From Marinobacter alexandrii (GTDB taxonomy: Bacteria; Bacteroidota; Bacteroidia; Cytophagales; Cyclobacteriaceae), in NCBI GenBank assembly GCA_039984955.1, contig JBDWTN010000007.1, positions 2,116,501-2,180,500 on the forward strand: a stretch of DNA of 64,000 bases, written 5' to 3'. Positions 52,359 to 62,052 of this stretch are shown here, piece after piece. The first letter of the stretch is position 1. Every line of letters begins with the position of its first letter. The position numbers and the translations under genes are program-made. The notes beneath the pieces were generated by a model. It saw only the letters and a list, made by a program, of their open reading frames with translations, searched no databases and was not told the DNA's origin.

Positions 52359-53654
52359 TTATTCACTAATTTCTTCCGGCAACTTAGCTAAAAGTGATTC
52401 TTTTTCACGGTATGAAATACTATCTAAAACCGTTTTAATAGAATCACTCATTATTTTAAATTCTGCAATTCTTGTAGAGTCAATTCCACTTGATGAAGGT
52501 AGGTCTACTTTAAGGGCATCAACTTGTCTCCCATTTTTCCAAAATCTAAAACAGAGATGAGGGCCATTGGCTAATCCTGTGCTTCCTACATATCCAATTG
52601 TTGTCCCTTGTTTCAAATGCGTGCCAGGCCGAATGCCTCTTGCAATTTTAGACATATGCAGATACTGGGTAGTATAATTACTGTTATGACGAATTTTGAC
52701 GTAGTTACCATTGCCGCCATGATATCTTGCTTCGAGAACTACACCATCTCCGACAGTCCGAATAGGTGTTCCAGTAGGTGCAGCATAATCAGTCCCTAGA
52801 TGCGCTTTATACCTTTTTTGAACGGGGTGAAATCTTCTTCGAGAGTACCTAGAACTGATACGACTATAGTTAAGTGGAGCTCTCAAAAAAGTCTTCCTTA
52901 AACTATTTCCTTCTTCATCAAAATAGTCATCTTTCTCTCCTGTATTAAATGAGATGGCATAATACTGTTTACCCCAATGTTCAAAATAAGCTCCTTGAAT
53001 ATTTTTTATGCCCACAATTTGTCCGTCAACCGTTTCTTCTTCAAAGATTAATTTGAATCGATCTCCTTTGGCAATTCTGAAAAAATCTACCTGCCATGCA
53101 AAAACATCTACTAATTGACTGACTAGCATAGGTGATGCCCCTTGATCCAGAATAGAATTGTATAGTGAGGAGTTAATCTCTGCTGCGATTGTTCGCTTGT
53201 TAATTTCAACAGGTTTTTGGTGAAGTGTTACGTAAATGGAATCTTTCAGATTGTAGACCACATACTCTGTTGGCGAAGGTTCAAAAATAAATTGATGAGC
53301 TGTTTGGAGAGAATCATCATTGTGTATGATCGAATATGTTGACCCAGCTTTTAGTTTTCTAACGTCATATACTTCTTTAGACCTTTGTGAGAGTATATGT
53401 AGGTCTTGGTAGGAGATATTGAATTTGGTCAAAATCTCCGAAAGGTTTTGATTCCACTTCACCTTCCCTTCAGCTACTTTGAATGAATCTATAGGAAATC
53501 CATAATGTAATGTTGGTAGCTGAAAAAATGCTGAGTCTATTTCAATTTCGACTACAGTATCCTTCTGCTCATTGAAAGGAGCATAGTTATATAATACTGA
53601 GATTACAGCGATGGTTAGCCCGGTGATTACGAGCCAAATTCTCGATTTTCTCAT
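52359..53654 (-). CDS. M23 family peptidoglycan endopeptidase
   Basis: 431 residues. An N-terminal membrane anchor (about 5-24) and a helical/beta region without a recognised name precede an M23 (lysostaphin-type) zinc domain at about 255-390. Zinc ligands are His285 and Asp289 in HLGTD, and a catalytic His333 is in LHM. The last motif reads PHLCF, so the usual second His of HxH is Cys368 (codon 52551-52553). I recall Bacteroidota relatives with a similar PHxC motif, so Cys may be a native zinc ligand. It would cut peptide crosslinks in the wall. It follows the DsbD-like gene with an 18-bp gap. Confidence 0.9.
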   Translation of the reverse strand: MRKSRIWLVITGLTIAVISVLYNYAPFNEQKDTVVEIEIDSAFFQLPTLHYGFPIDSFKVAEGKVKWNQNLSEILTKFNISYQDLHILSQRSKEVYDVRKLKAGSTYSIIHNDDSLQTAHQFIFEPSPTEYVVYNLKDSIYVTLHQKPVEINKRTIAAEINSSLYNSILDQGASPMLVSQLVDVFAWQVDFFRIAKGDRFKLIFEEETVDGQIVGIKNIQGAYFEHWGKQYYAISFNTGEKDDYFDEEGNSLRKTFLRAPLNYSRISSRYSRRRFHPVQKRYKAHLGTDYAAPTGTPIRTVGDGVVLEARYHGGNGNYVKIRHNSNYTTQYLHMSKIARGIRPGTHLKQGTTIGYVGSTGLANGPHLCFRFWKNGRQVDALKVDLPSSSGIDSTRIAEFKIMSDSIKTVLDSISYREKESLLAKLPEEISE

Positions 53655-53672
53655 TTTTTTAGCTTGATGACG

Positions 53673-55613
53673 CTACAAAACTCTGTTATTTCTATGGTTT
53701 TCCAATGCTTTGTCGAGAAAATCAACAAATGAAGAGATATTCAAGTCGTAAGCTTTTGGTTGGATCAACAACTCCTCATCCTCATTTATGATGACATAAA
53801 AAGGTTGTGCATTGTTGTTAAATCGGGTAATTTGAAAATCAGCATTCTGCTGTCCGATTGTCTTCTTAGTTTTTGCATCATAGGATGATTTGTACCATTC
53901 GTTTTCTGGCAATTTTGTCCGATCATCAACGTAAAGGGCGACAAGTACAAAATCTTTGCTTAATCTCTTTAGTACTGCAGGATCTGACCATACACGCTGT
54001 TCCATTTCTCGACAATTGACACAGCCATGACCTGTAAAGTCTATGAATATAGGTTTGCCTTGTTCTTTTGCACAGGCTAATGCTTGACTATAATCAAAAT
54101 AACCATTCAGACCATGTGGCCAATGAAGGATATTAGCATATTTTGGTTCTTCACATGTGCTTCCACCAGCATTTTGCTCTAACAAATTGAAATTATGTGT
54201 TGACATTGGAGGGAGAAATCCCGATAAGGATTTCAAAGGCGCTCCCCAAAGACCAGGGATGAGTGAGAATACAAACGAGAAAGTAAGGATGGCTAGAATT
54301 AATCTCGAGACAGGAATCTTGTTAGATTCTGAATCACTCTTGAGTTTCACTTTACCTATCAGATAAAGTCCAAGTAAGCCGAAAATAGCAATCCATAGTG
54401 CAATGAATACCTCCCTATCCAAAAGTCCCCAGTGATAGGCTAAATCAGCAACACTCAAAAACTTCAATGCAAGCGCTAACTCCAGAAATCCTAAAACCAC
54501 TTTAACTGAATTTAGCCAACCGCCTGATTCCGGGATTGACTTTAGCCAAGTAGGAAATATTGCAAAGGCAGTGAAAGGAATGGCGAAGGCTAGAGAGAAC
54601 CCAAACATTGCCGTTGTGCCTTCTAAAATACTTCCCCCACTCAGTGTATTGATAAGAGCTGTTCCAACAATAGGAAATGTGCACGAAAAGCTAACCAGTA
54701 CCAACGTGATAGCCATAAAGAAAATGCCAATCAAACCTCCTCGATCAGCTTGCCTGTCGATTTTGTTTACGAGTCCAGACGGGAGCGTGATTTCGAACAA
54801 GCCAAAAAAGGAAAGCGCGAAAAGAATAAAGACAGAAAATATGATCAAGTTGAAGAGCCAGTGTGTACTTAACTCATTTAGCGCTGTGAACCCCCATACC
54901 CATGAGATTAAAAAGCCAAGAAGGCTAAAAAAAATAATGATGGATGCTCCGTATAATAAGGCTTTGCCAACTCCTTCTTTCTTGCTCTTGCTTTGTTTTA
55001 GAAAAATAGATACCGTAATGGGTATCATAGGGTAAACACATGGTGTAAGTAGTGCTACCAGCCCAGCTAGAAACGCGGTGATAAGTATTGACCAGAGACT
55101 AGAGTCCTGACTTAGTTCGGGCTTTTTTTTTAAACTGGCTGAGTTTTTGGGAGTACTCCCTAAAGAGAATTCATCATCAAAAGGAATACATTTTCCGTCT
55201 ACGTCCGTACAGACTTGATACATATAGCCTCCTTCAATATGAAACTCCTTTTTTAGTATTCGAATTTTCTGTTTGAATAAGCCTTCTTTTTCAAAGTATG
55301 TATATTCTCCAAACCAAATGGTTGAATCATATTTCCTTTTAGGGTTTATGGCTTCAATACTATCTAGTAACTCGTAAGTATCATTTTCAATAAAAGAAAA
55401 CTTAGTTACTTGTGGACCTAAGTCTGGATCAAAATCGGATGAGTAGAGGTACCAATCTTTTTCGATAGTGGCTTTGAACAATATTTCAACGTCATCTCCA
55501 ATTTGGACATTCTCATCAGACAAAGAAACTTCCCAACTTATAGGCTTTAGAATCTGACTAAAAGTAGAAAGACTGAAAGATATCAGTAGAAATAAGGTTA
55601 AAGAACTTCTCAT
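53673..55613 (-). CDS. dsbD: DsbD-like thiol:disulfide interchange protein
   Basis: 646 residues. A signal peptide (1-18), an N-terminal DsbD-type immunoglobulin-like domain (about 25-150) and about eight membrane helices at 175-455, with the TM signature GLVALLTPCVYPMIPIT and FSCTFPIVG. A C-terminal thioredoxin domain has the active site C531-V-N-C534 (HGCVNCREM). It moves electrons from cytoplasmic thioredoxin to periplasmic thiol proteins. The gene lies 6 bp from M20 dipeptidase and 18 bp from M23, so it belongs to an envelope-linked transcript. Confidence 0.9.
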   Translation of the reverse strand: MRSSLTLFLLISFSLSTFSQILKPISWEVSLSDENVQIGDDVEILFKATIEKDWYLYSSDFDPDLGPQVTKFSFIENDTYELLDSIEAINPKRKYDSTIWFGEYTYFEKEGLFKQKIRILKKEFHIEGGYMYQVCTDVDGKCIPFDDEFSLGSTPKNSASLKKKPELSQDSSLWSILITAFLAGLVALLTPCVYPMIPITVSIFLKQSKSKKEGVGKALLYGASIIIFFSLLGFLISWVWGFTALNELSTHWLFNLIIFSVFILFALSFFGLFEITLPSGLVNKIDRQADRGGLIGIFFMAITLVLVSFSCTFPIVGTALINTLSGGSILEGTTAMFGFSLAFAIPFTAFAIFPTWLKSIPESGGWLNSVKVVLGFLELALALKFLSVADLAYHWGLLDREVFIALWIAIFGLLGLYLIGKVKLKSDSESNKIPVSRLILAILTFSFVFSLIPGLWGAPLKSLSGFLPPMSTHNFNLLEQNAGGSTCEEPKYANILHWPHGLNGYFDYSQALACAKEQGKPIFIDFTGHGCVNCREMEQRVWSDPAVLKRLSKDFVLVALYVDDRTKLPENEWYKSSYDAKTKKTIGQQNADFQITRFNNNAQPFYVIINEDEELLIQPKAYDLNISSFVDFLDKALENHRNNRVL

Positions 55614-55619
55614 TAGAGT

Positions 55620-56987
55620 TTATGATTTGGACATATCCGTGAAGAACTGATAGAAATGAGAAATCGTTTCAATTCCTCTGTAGTAATTAAAAAGCCCATA
55701 GCTTTCATTTGGTGAATGGATTGCGTCTTCGTTTAGGCCGAAACCCATCAGAATAGAATCTAAACCGAGAACTTCTTGGAATAGAGCCACAATTGGAATA
55801 CTACCTCCCTCGCGAGTTGGGATAGGTTCTTTTCCCCAGGTTTTTTCCATAGACTTAGCGGCGGCCTTATATCCAATTGAATTAGTAGGAATGACGGAAG
55901 GTTCTCCACCATGATGTGGAGTCACTTTCACTGTAACATGATCCGGTGCAATACTTTCAAAATGTTTAGTGAAAAGCTCAGTTATTTCCTTACTTGATTG
56001 ATTTGGAACAAGTCGTGTAGAAATTTTTGCGTATGCTTTCGATGGAAGAACCGTCTTTGCTCCTTCGCCTATATAACCTCCCCAGATTCCGTTAACATCA
56101 AGTGTTGGTCGGATTCCAGTTCTTTCTATTGTTGTATATCCATCCTCTCCCTTCACAGCATCTATTTCCAAATGCTTCTTATACTCATCCAAATTAAAGG
56201 GAGCTTGATTCATTTTTTTTCTATATTCCTCAGACAGTACTTCAACTTTATCGTAGAAACCAGGAATTGTAATCTCTCCCTTTTCATTTTGCAATGAAGC
56301 AATCATCTGACAGAGTGTATTAATTGGGTTTCCTACAGCACCTCCATAAGTTCCTGAATGTAAGTCACGATTTGGTCCTGTCACTTCTACTTCCATGTAG
56401 CTCAACCCTCTAAGACCTACCGTAATTGATGGGGTATCGTTGCTTAGAATAGATGTATCTGAGATGAGGATTACGTCGGCAGCCAATTTTCCCTTGTTAG
56501 CGCGGACAAAAATTTCGAGATTTTCAGAACCAACCTCTTCTTCTCCCTCAATCATAAACTTGACATTGCATGGGAGGCTATCCGTTTTTATTAATGCTTC
56601 ATATGCTTTTACATGCATGTACATTTGGCCTTTATCATCGGCAGAACCACGCGCATAGATCTTTTCATTTTTAACCACGGGTTCAAAAGGGGGAGAATCC
56701 CACAACTCGTAAGGGTCCGCTGGCTGTACATCATAATGACCATAGACTAAAACAGTCGGCAAAGAAGGATCTTTTATATGTTCGGCATAGATAATCGGAT
56801 ATCCTGCTGTCTCACATACCTCAACGTGTGTGTCTAAATCTTTGAAACGCTCCCTAAGGTATTCTGCGGCATTTCTTACATCTCCAGCAAATTTAGAATC
56901 GGCACTTACAGAAGGGATACGTAGAAGCTCCATGAGCTCGTTAAGAAATTGGTCTTTGTGATCTTCTATGTAGGATATGGCACTCAT
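55620..56987 (-). CDS. M20 family dipeptidase
   Basis: 455 residues. Zinc-site motifs are VLVYGHYDVQPADP (about 82-95), the catalytic EGEEEVGS, a ligand Asp in ISDTSIL, and the late ligand in AIHSPNESY. The DLHSGTYGGAVGNPI segment is the dimerisation-lid start. It hydrolyses dipeptides or a similar amide bond with two zinc ions in the cytoplasm. No signal peptide is present. The start is ATG, 70 bp after the end of the giant gene. It may be read with the downstream dsbD gene. Confidence 0.93.
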   Translation of the reverse strand: MSAISYIEDHKDQFLNELMELLRIPSVSADSKFAGDVRNAAEYLRERFKDLDTHVEVCETAGYPIIYAEHIKDPSLPTVLVYGHYDVQPADPYELWDSPPFEPVVKNEKIYARGSADDKGQMYMHVKAYEALIKTDSLPCNVKFMIEGEEEVGSENLEIFVRANKGKLAADVILISDTSILSNDTPSITVGLRGLSYMEVEVTGPNRDLHSGTYGGAVGNPINTLCQMIASLQNEKGEITIPGFYDKVEVLSEEYRKKMNQAPFNLDEYKKHLEIDAVKGEDGYTTIERTGIRPTLDVNGIWGGYIGEGAKTVLPSKAYAKISTRLVPNQSSKEITELFTKHFESIAPDHVTVKVTPHHGGEPSVIPTNSIGYKAAAKSMEKTWGKEPIPTREGGSIPIVALFQEVLGLDSILMGFGLNEDAIHSPNESYGLFNYYRGIETISHFYQFFTDMSKS

Positions 56988-57057
56988 GAGATTGTATTTT
57001 TCAGCAAACTTAATTCACATAAACTAGCTGGCAATATTTATGAATTGTAAGATGGTT

Positions 57058-60000
57058 TTAGAATCCGAATCCATCGTCTTCTTCATCTTCTTCGATCGTA
57101 TCAAAATTCTCATCTTCAAGATTGACATCATCCGGAGATACCAGGTTATATGGCTCTTTGATTCCAAAATAATTGAGACGAAAGTTATTGATGTAACTCA
57201 ACGTTTCATTTTGATCTCCTAGTGCGAGAATGAGTTCTCCAGGCTTAGAATTTTCAGCATTTGATTTTGACTTTATCAACTCATTAAATTCCGTATTTGA
57301 TGAAAAAAGAATTAATTGATTGAAAGTGTAACCTAGGTAATACCAAATTCCTGGAGCTGCTTGAATAAAGAGGTTAACAACATCAGCGCCAGACTCGTCT
57401 TTTTTGATTTCTAGGAACCCATCAAGTTTTGCATTTAGATCGTTTCGATAGATATTAGATAATGCTAGCTTGGTTGTATTATGCCATGCTTTTTGACCTA
57501 TATCCCACTTCATTTTTACACCAGAGATTAGAAACTGTCTTTCCAAGTCACGAGAGACGGATACTAGAGGTGTATAATCCTTCAGGCTTTCTTGTTCATA
57601 TTGTTTTGTAGTAGCATCATCTGTAAGATTAGCAAGCTTGTATAGCATTTCGATTGAAATATCGTTTGCCAGCGGAGGTCCAATACGTTCGATAATATCA
57701 ATAAGATCTGATGCCATGATGTCAAATGCGGCATCAGGAGCAGGAAAATCTATGGCAAACATTGCATCTGCGGTGTATTCATTCGTTCCCTTATTACCTA
57801 CTCCAAGGATGGATGAGGAAAGGCTTAATTGAGTATTTGATGGGCTGAGAAAATTGGCTTTTCCTTCAAAAAACACAGATTTACTGCTATCCATGTAAAT
57901 CATGGTATGCCCTTGATAAGAAGCTCCTGAAGTTTTATCTGGGTTTTCTATTCGATAGGTTTTTAAGGAATCGTTAAAGGTCAATACTCCACTTGCATTG
58001 AATAGGTCAAGGTCAGCACTGTTCGTTTTGGTTTCCATAAATGAGGTATAAAGCTCATCTCGTATATTAGAGTGAATTCCGGAATATACACGTTCACCCG
58101 TTTCTAGTATGGCATTATCAAACGGGAGTTCGACATCACGTTCTCCTTCGGTTCTTTTGAATTTAACCCAGTGATCATAATCAGGATCTATTAGGTCTAA
58201 CTTGATTTGACCATCTAGTTCCAAGGCTGGTTTAGAGGCATACATATTTACTGATCCTTTGTAGAAAAACCCAGGGGAGATTATCAGGTTTAGATTTTCC
58301 TCTACCTCGCCTCCCGAAACAGTCATCAAACGCATTTCAACATTTCCTCTCTTGTCTGGTTCGCCAACAGGGACCTCTTGTAGCTCAAAGCTGTCGAACC
58401 GTATGTCGAAAGTATCGATTCCAACTATCTGCTTATAGTAAGCATTTCCTTCAAATTTATTTCGGGAAATAACTCTGATGTTAGCTCTATCCAAATAGTG
58501 ATACCCATTTAACGTATCGATGATGATCTCTGCATTTTTAAATTCCTCTAAAACGGAGTTAGCCAGTATGGTAGTTTCGTTTCCTTCGGGAATAATTCTG
58601 GAATCTGCTACCGTGATGTAAGGAATGCCCTGAACATTTAATTCTTGCGAATTGATATCATAGATGGCTCTTTCAGCATTGAAAGACAGTGAATCTAAAT
58701 CCTCTCTGGTTGAGAAAAAGTAAGAATCTTTAATGTCAACATCATCTGGTTTAGTCATTGTTACAACTGAGTCTTCCAAATCCCAGACGGCCTCAGTAAT
58801 AGATGTTTTCATTTGTGCGTAAGGGAAAGAGATGGCAGCTAATCCTACACGTTCAGGTCTAATAGTTGCCGTATTACTTGTAAGATCAAAACCCAATCGG
58901 ATATCATCTCCAGCCATGGCGGGTTTTTCAGGGTCATCCGATAGAACTTCAAATTGTGCATGTCTTGCAGTATATACCAACTCCTTAAATGAAAGCTCTT
59001 CTGAAACTGATCGAGAACCACGAGTAAGCATTGTTCCCCCTCCATAAACTCCCTGAGTCGTAATATTGGCCTCTCCCGTTAGCTCAGCAGTAGAGTTGTA
59101 AAACTTGAAAGGCTCATCAACGGTTCTTAGGTACATACTATCCTTTCTAGGCAACCAATACATGTCATATTTGCCGAGCACAGCTTCTGGATAACTGGCA
59201 CCTTTGTAGGTACCTGGAGAAATCACTCCACCAGTCCCGTCGGTAGTTACTGAATCAGGATAATAAATAAAGTCATCAGAGTAAATGGTAGTAGTAAGGA
59301 AATCTATTTGACCATAACCTCGCATTCCTTTATTGCTCAATCGAATTTCTTCATATGTCTTAGCTTCTGTTCCATATAAGTTATAACCTTCTGCAGGTAT
59401 CTGATGAACAAAGCCCAAAGACTTATCTTCCTGGACATGGAGCGTTTCAGGGAAAGTAGGAAATATATCTCCAGAGTTAAAAGTTCCTTCAAAACTTATC
59501 GATTCACCGTCGGCTCTTTCGATACTATCTAACTTAAATGGTGGAATTAGAAATCTCACCGACTTGTCATAGGCGCCATTTAAAATTTCCGGGCCATCAA
59601 AGTAAACGATGGCTTCACTGTCTGATGCAAAAAAGGGATAACTGCTATTCTTTTCTACTCCTGATTTATTTTCTGTTTTATCTATAAACAGTGTACCCGA
59701 AGTACTCGTGATTTGATTAGAAAGTTCTGTTTGCTGGAATCCTTCTTCCAACTGAGTAGTATCCTGAAGAGGAACTGTGATTCGCATTGAATCAATTTGA
59801 GGCATATTGAATAAGAATTCGTCATAGCTAAATCGGTGACCTGTTCCTTGATAGTCAAAATCCCCGGCGTGTACATCTCCATCAAACTCAATGTCTCTAC
59901 CTTTTAAAAGTGTGAGGGTGCTGTCATAGGGTTCGACATACACTTTAAAATCTGTTGTTAGATAGAATCTACTTACTCCACGTAAGTTCAGTTTTCCACT

Positions 60001-61998
60001 GTCAAGTTGGATATATGCGTTGGAACCATCCTTGATTTTAGATGGAACCATAAAATTGTCGAAATCGACAGCCTCGGCGGAAGCATCATAATAATGATAG
60101 GCATTAGGATATAATTTCAGTAAACCGGTAGTAGAGTTATATTTAGCAAATCCATATTGAGACAATATTTTTCCTGCACCTTGTGCAAAACGCTCATCTA
60201 TTCCATATTCCAGAGCTAATTCACCTACATAAAATTCCTGAACATCATATTTTCTTGAATAAAAAACGGCCGCATTTATTGGATGAAAATCCAGAAATCG
60301 AGCAAGTTTTCGGTATCGAATAAGGTCAAAGAAATCTGAAGACTCAAACGTAGCTGGCAGTAGATCTTTTCCATTCATTATTTCTAAACCAATGGAGTCC
60401 ACTTCCATGTCCCATTTGATTAGATCCACATTCATGGAAACATTGAAGTAAGAAGATTTGTAAGCGGTAAGTGTGGAGTTCCTTAAAACAAGAAGCTTGC
60501 GCGTATTAATATCGAACTTGGCTCTTACATATTCATGGAATATCGAATCACTTCCATGTAAAATGGTTATTGAGCCACTATTCATAGAGACTAATGAGTC
60601 ACCTAGGTTGAATTCTTTTGATTTTAGAACGACTGTGTTTCCTCTACCATCCAATATTTTAAGGGTACCTGTTTCCTTGGAAACAGACTTTCCAAATAAT
60701 TGATTTCCTCGAATTTGAATTCCACCAGTATAACTCAACTTGTCATCATTCAACTTTACAGTGTGATCAGCATTATTGGAGGTAAAAACTGGAAATTTGT
60801 TTGGCTTTCTTTTTGGTCTCGGGACACTTTTATACTCAAAAACACCATCGACGAAACCGGCTCCAGTTAGCCCATCGAATTGAAGTTTAGCATTTGGTGT
60901 CCAAAAATCGGAGCGATCTTTTTTAAGGCTGAAATCTTTTAATTGAATAACAGCGCCTTTAAATTTTGAATTTTGTGCAGGCCATTCAATAGATCCTTGA
61001 TTGCCAACCAGAGTTCGACTTTTCAGTAGAAAAGAACCATTCACGCTTTTGATCCTTAATGAATCGTAAGGAGTAGATATGATGACTCGCGAATTAGTAA
61101 TCTCTATCACTGGTCCTTCTAGCTCAGGGTGAATGTATTGATATTGTTTAAGAGTTAAATAATCTGGAATTATAGGCGCATAGCTTTGACGTACTGCTTT
61201 GGGGGCCTCATAAACCTTTTCTTCTGGTTCTGAATCCCAAGAATCCCCCCAGCTATCATTGCTATCTCCCCAACTATCATCATTATTTCCCCATGAGTCA
61301 TCTGAATCCCCCCAAGAGTCGTCACTCGACCCCCATGAGTCATCCGAGTTTCCCCAACCGTCATCATTTCCCCAAGAGTCATTTGAGTTGCCCCAAGAAT
61401 CATCGGAAGAACCCTCAACAATCTCGGGCATTTCTTCTTCGGTAATGAAGGCTGTTGTATCTTCTTCAATTTCTTCTTCGCCAGCCTCTTCAATAGATAT
61501 GTATTCACCTAAGAGTTTAAAATCATAAGTTCCTTCCCCTGCCTGAACGGCTAGATTTTTATCAAGACTTAAATACCTTCTGGCGAAGTAGATGTTTAAT
61601 CCAAAAAGAAATTCTTTGTATTCTGACTTTGATAAAGTTTGAACAACCTGTTCATTGATCTCCAAAACCTTATCCAATTTATCTCTTTGTAGGTTTTCTT
61701 GTGCGACTGAAAAAGCCAAATAGGTAAAGTAATGATAGAAATAGGGGTAAAATTTATACCCCTTTTTTTGCATGGTTAGGGCAATCTTATGAGCTCTATC
61801 TTGCTGTTCTGAGGTGAATTTTCCATCCCATGCATTTTGGAAATCGAATGCAATCTTGTTAGCAGACTCAGATCCGATAGACTTTAATTTTGAAATAGCT
61901 TGTGCTCGAAATTCCGTCTTGTCATTGGAATAACGTTGTGCACTTGCTATCTGAATAACAAGTGAAGATGCGAAAATGAATAGTATCAGCGAGCGCAT
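57058..61998 (-). CDS. Giant exported OstA/LptA-like beta protein of unknown function
   Basis: 1646 residues, one uninterrupted frame. A signal peptide at 1-20 (LILFIFASSLVIQIASAQ), a helical N-terminal region (about 25-160), a DSWG heptad run (199-257) and then 1300 residues of repeated short beta-strands of OstA/LptA character (for example AERAIYDINSQELNVQGI, GKYDMYWLPRKDSMYL). The last 40 residues are acidic with a GFGF end. I know of no named family for the whole chain. A periplasm-spanning or outer-membrane assembly role is inferred from the beta pattern and size. It neighbours M20 dipeptidase and prmA and has no obvious partner. Confidence 0.85.
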   Translation of the reverse strand: MRSLILFIFASSLVIQIASAQRYSNDKTEFRAQAISKLKSIGSESANKIAFDFQNAWDGKFTSEQQDRAHKIALTMQKKGYKFYPYFYHYFTYLAFSVAQENLQRDKLDKVLEINEQVVQTLSKSEYKEFLFGLNIYFARRYLSLDKNLAVQAGEGTYDFKLLGEYISIEEAGEEEIEEDTTAFITEEEMPEIVEGSSDDSWGNSNDSWGNDDGWGNSDDSWGSSDDSWGDSDDSWGNNDDSWGDSNDSWGDSWDSEPEEKVYEAPKAVRQSYAPIIPDYLTLKQYQYIHPELEGPVIEITNSRVIISTPYDSLRIKSVNGSFLLKSRTLVGNQGSIEWPAQNSKFKGAVIQLKDFSLKKDRSDFWTPNAKLQFDGLTGAGFVDGVFEYKSVPRPKRKPNKFPVFTSNNADHTVKLNDDKLSYTGGIQIRGNQLFGKSVSKETGTLKILDGRGNTVVLKSKEFNLGDSLVSMNSGSITILHGSDSIFHEYVRAKFDINTRKLLVLRNSTLTAYKSSYFNVSMNVDLIKWDMEVDSIGLEIMNGKDLLPATFESSDFFDLIRYRKLARFLDFHPINAAVFYSRKYDVQEFYVGELALEYGIDERFAQGAGKILSQYGFAKYNSTTGLLKLYPNAYHYYDASAEAVDFDNFMVPSKIKDGSNAYIQLDSGKLNLRGVSRFYLTTDFKVYVEPYDSTLTLLKGRDIEFDGDVHAGDFDYQGTGHRFSYDEFLFNMPQIDSMRITVPLQDTTQLEEGFQQTELSNQITSTSGTLFIDKTENKSGVEKNSSYPFFASDSEAIVYFDGPEILNGAYDKSVRFLIPPFKLDSIERADGESISFEGTFNSGDIFPTFPETLHVQEDKSLGFVHQIPAEGYNLYGTEAKTYEEIRLSNKGMRGYGQIDFLTTTIYSDDFIYYPDSVTTDGTGGVISPGTYKGASYPEAVLGKYDMYWLPRKDSMYLRTVDEPFKFYNSTAELTGEANITTQGVYGGGTMLTRGSRSVSEELSFKELVYTARHAQFEVLSDDPEKPAMAGDDIRLGFDLTSNTATIRPERVGLAAISFPYAQMKTSITEAVWDLEDSVVTMTKPDDVDIKDSYFFSTREDLDSLSFNAERAIYDINSQELNVQGIPYITVADSRIIPEGNETTILANSVLEEFKNAEIIIDTLNGYHYLDRANIRVISRNKFEGNAYYKQIVGIDTFDIRFDSFELQEVPVGEPDKRGNVEMRLMTVSGGEVEENLNLIISPGFFYKGSVNMYASKPALELDGQIKLDLIDPDYDHWVKFKRTEGERDVELPFDNAILETGERVYSGIHSNIRDELYTSFMETKTNSADLDLFNASGVLTFNDSLKTYRIENPDKTSGASYQGHTMIYMDSSKSVFFEGKANFLSPSNTQLSLSSSILGVGNKGTNEYTADAMFAIDFPAPDAAFDIMASDLIDIIERIGPPLANDISIEMLYKLANLTDDATTKQYEQESLKDYTPLVSVSRDLERQFLISGVKMKWDIGQKAWHNTTKLALSNIYRNDLNAKLDGFLEIKKDESGADVVNLFIQAAPGIWYYLGYTFNQLILFSSNTEFNELIKSKSNAENSKPGELILALGDQNETLSYINNFRLNYFGIKEPYNLVSPDDVNLEDENFDTIEEDEEDDGFGF
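61228..61404 (-). repeat. 21-bp tandem repeat coding for DDSWGxS heptads
   Basis: Eight or nine in-frame units of about 21 bp inside the giant gene encode DDSWGNS-like heptads (residues 199-257). One unit is six residues long. The tract is acidic and Trp-rich. Confidence 0.88.
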
Positions 61999-62052
61999 AA
62001 CGCGTTAAAGGTATTTATAAGTACTCAGTGTTTAGTCAATAAGACGACTGTT

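Noticed and set aside
61259-61528. Plus-strand reading frame opposite the DSWG tract
   Set aside because: It is the complement of the repetitive coding tract of the giant gene and has no start or family evidence.
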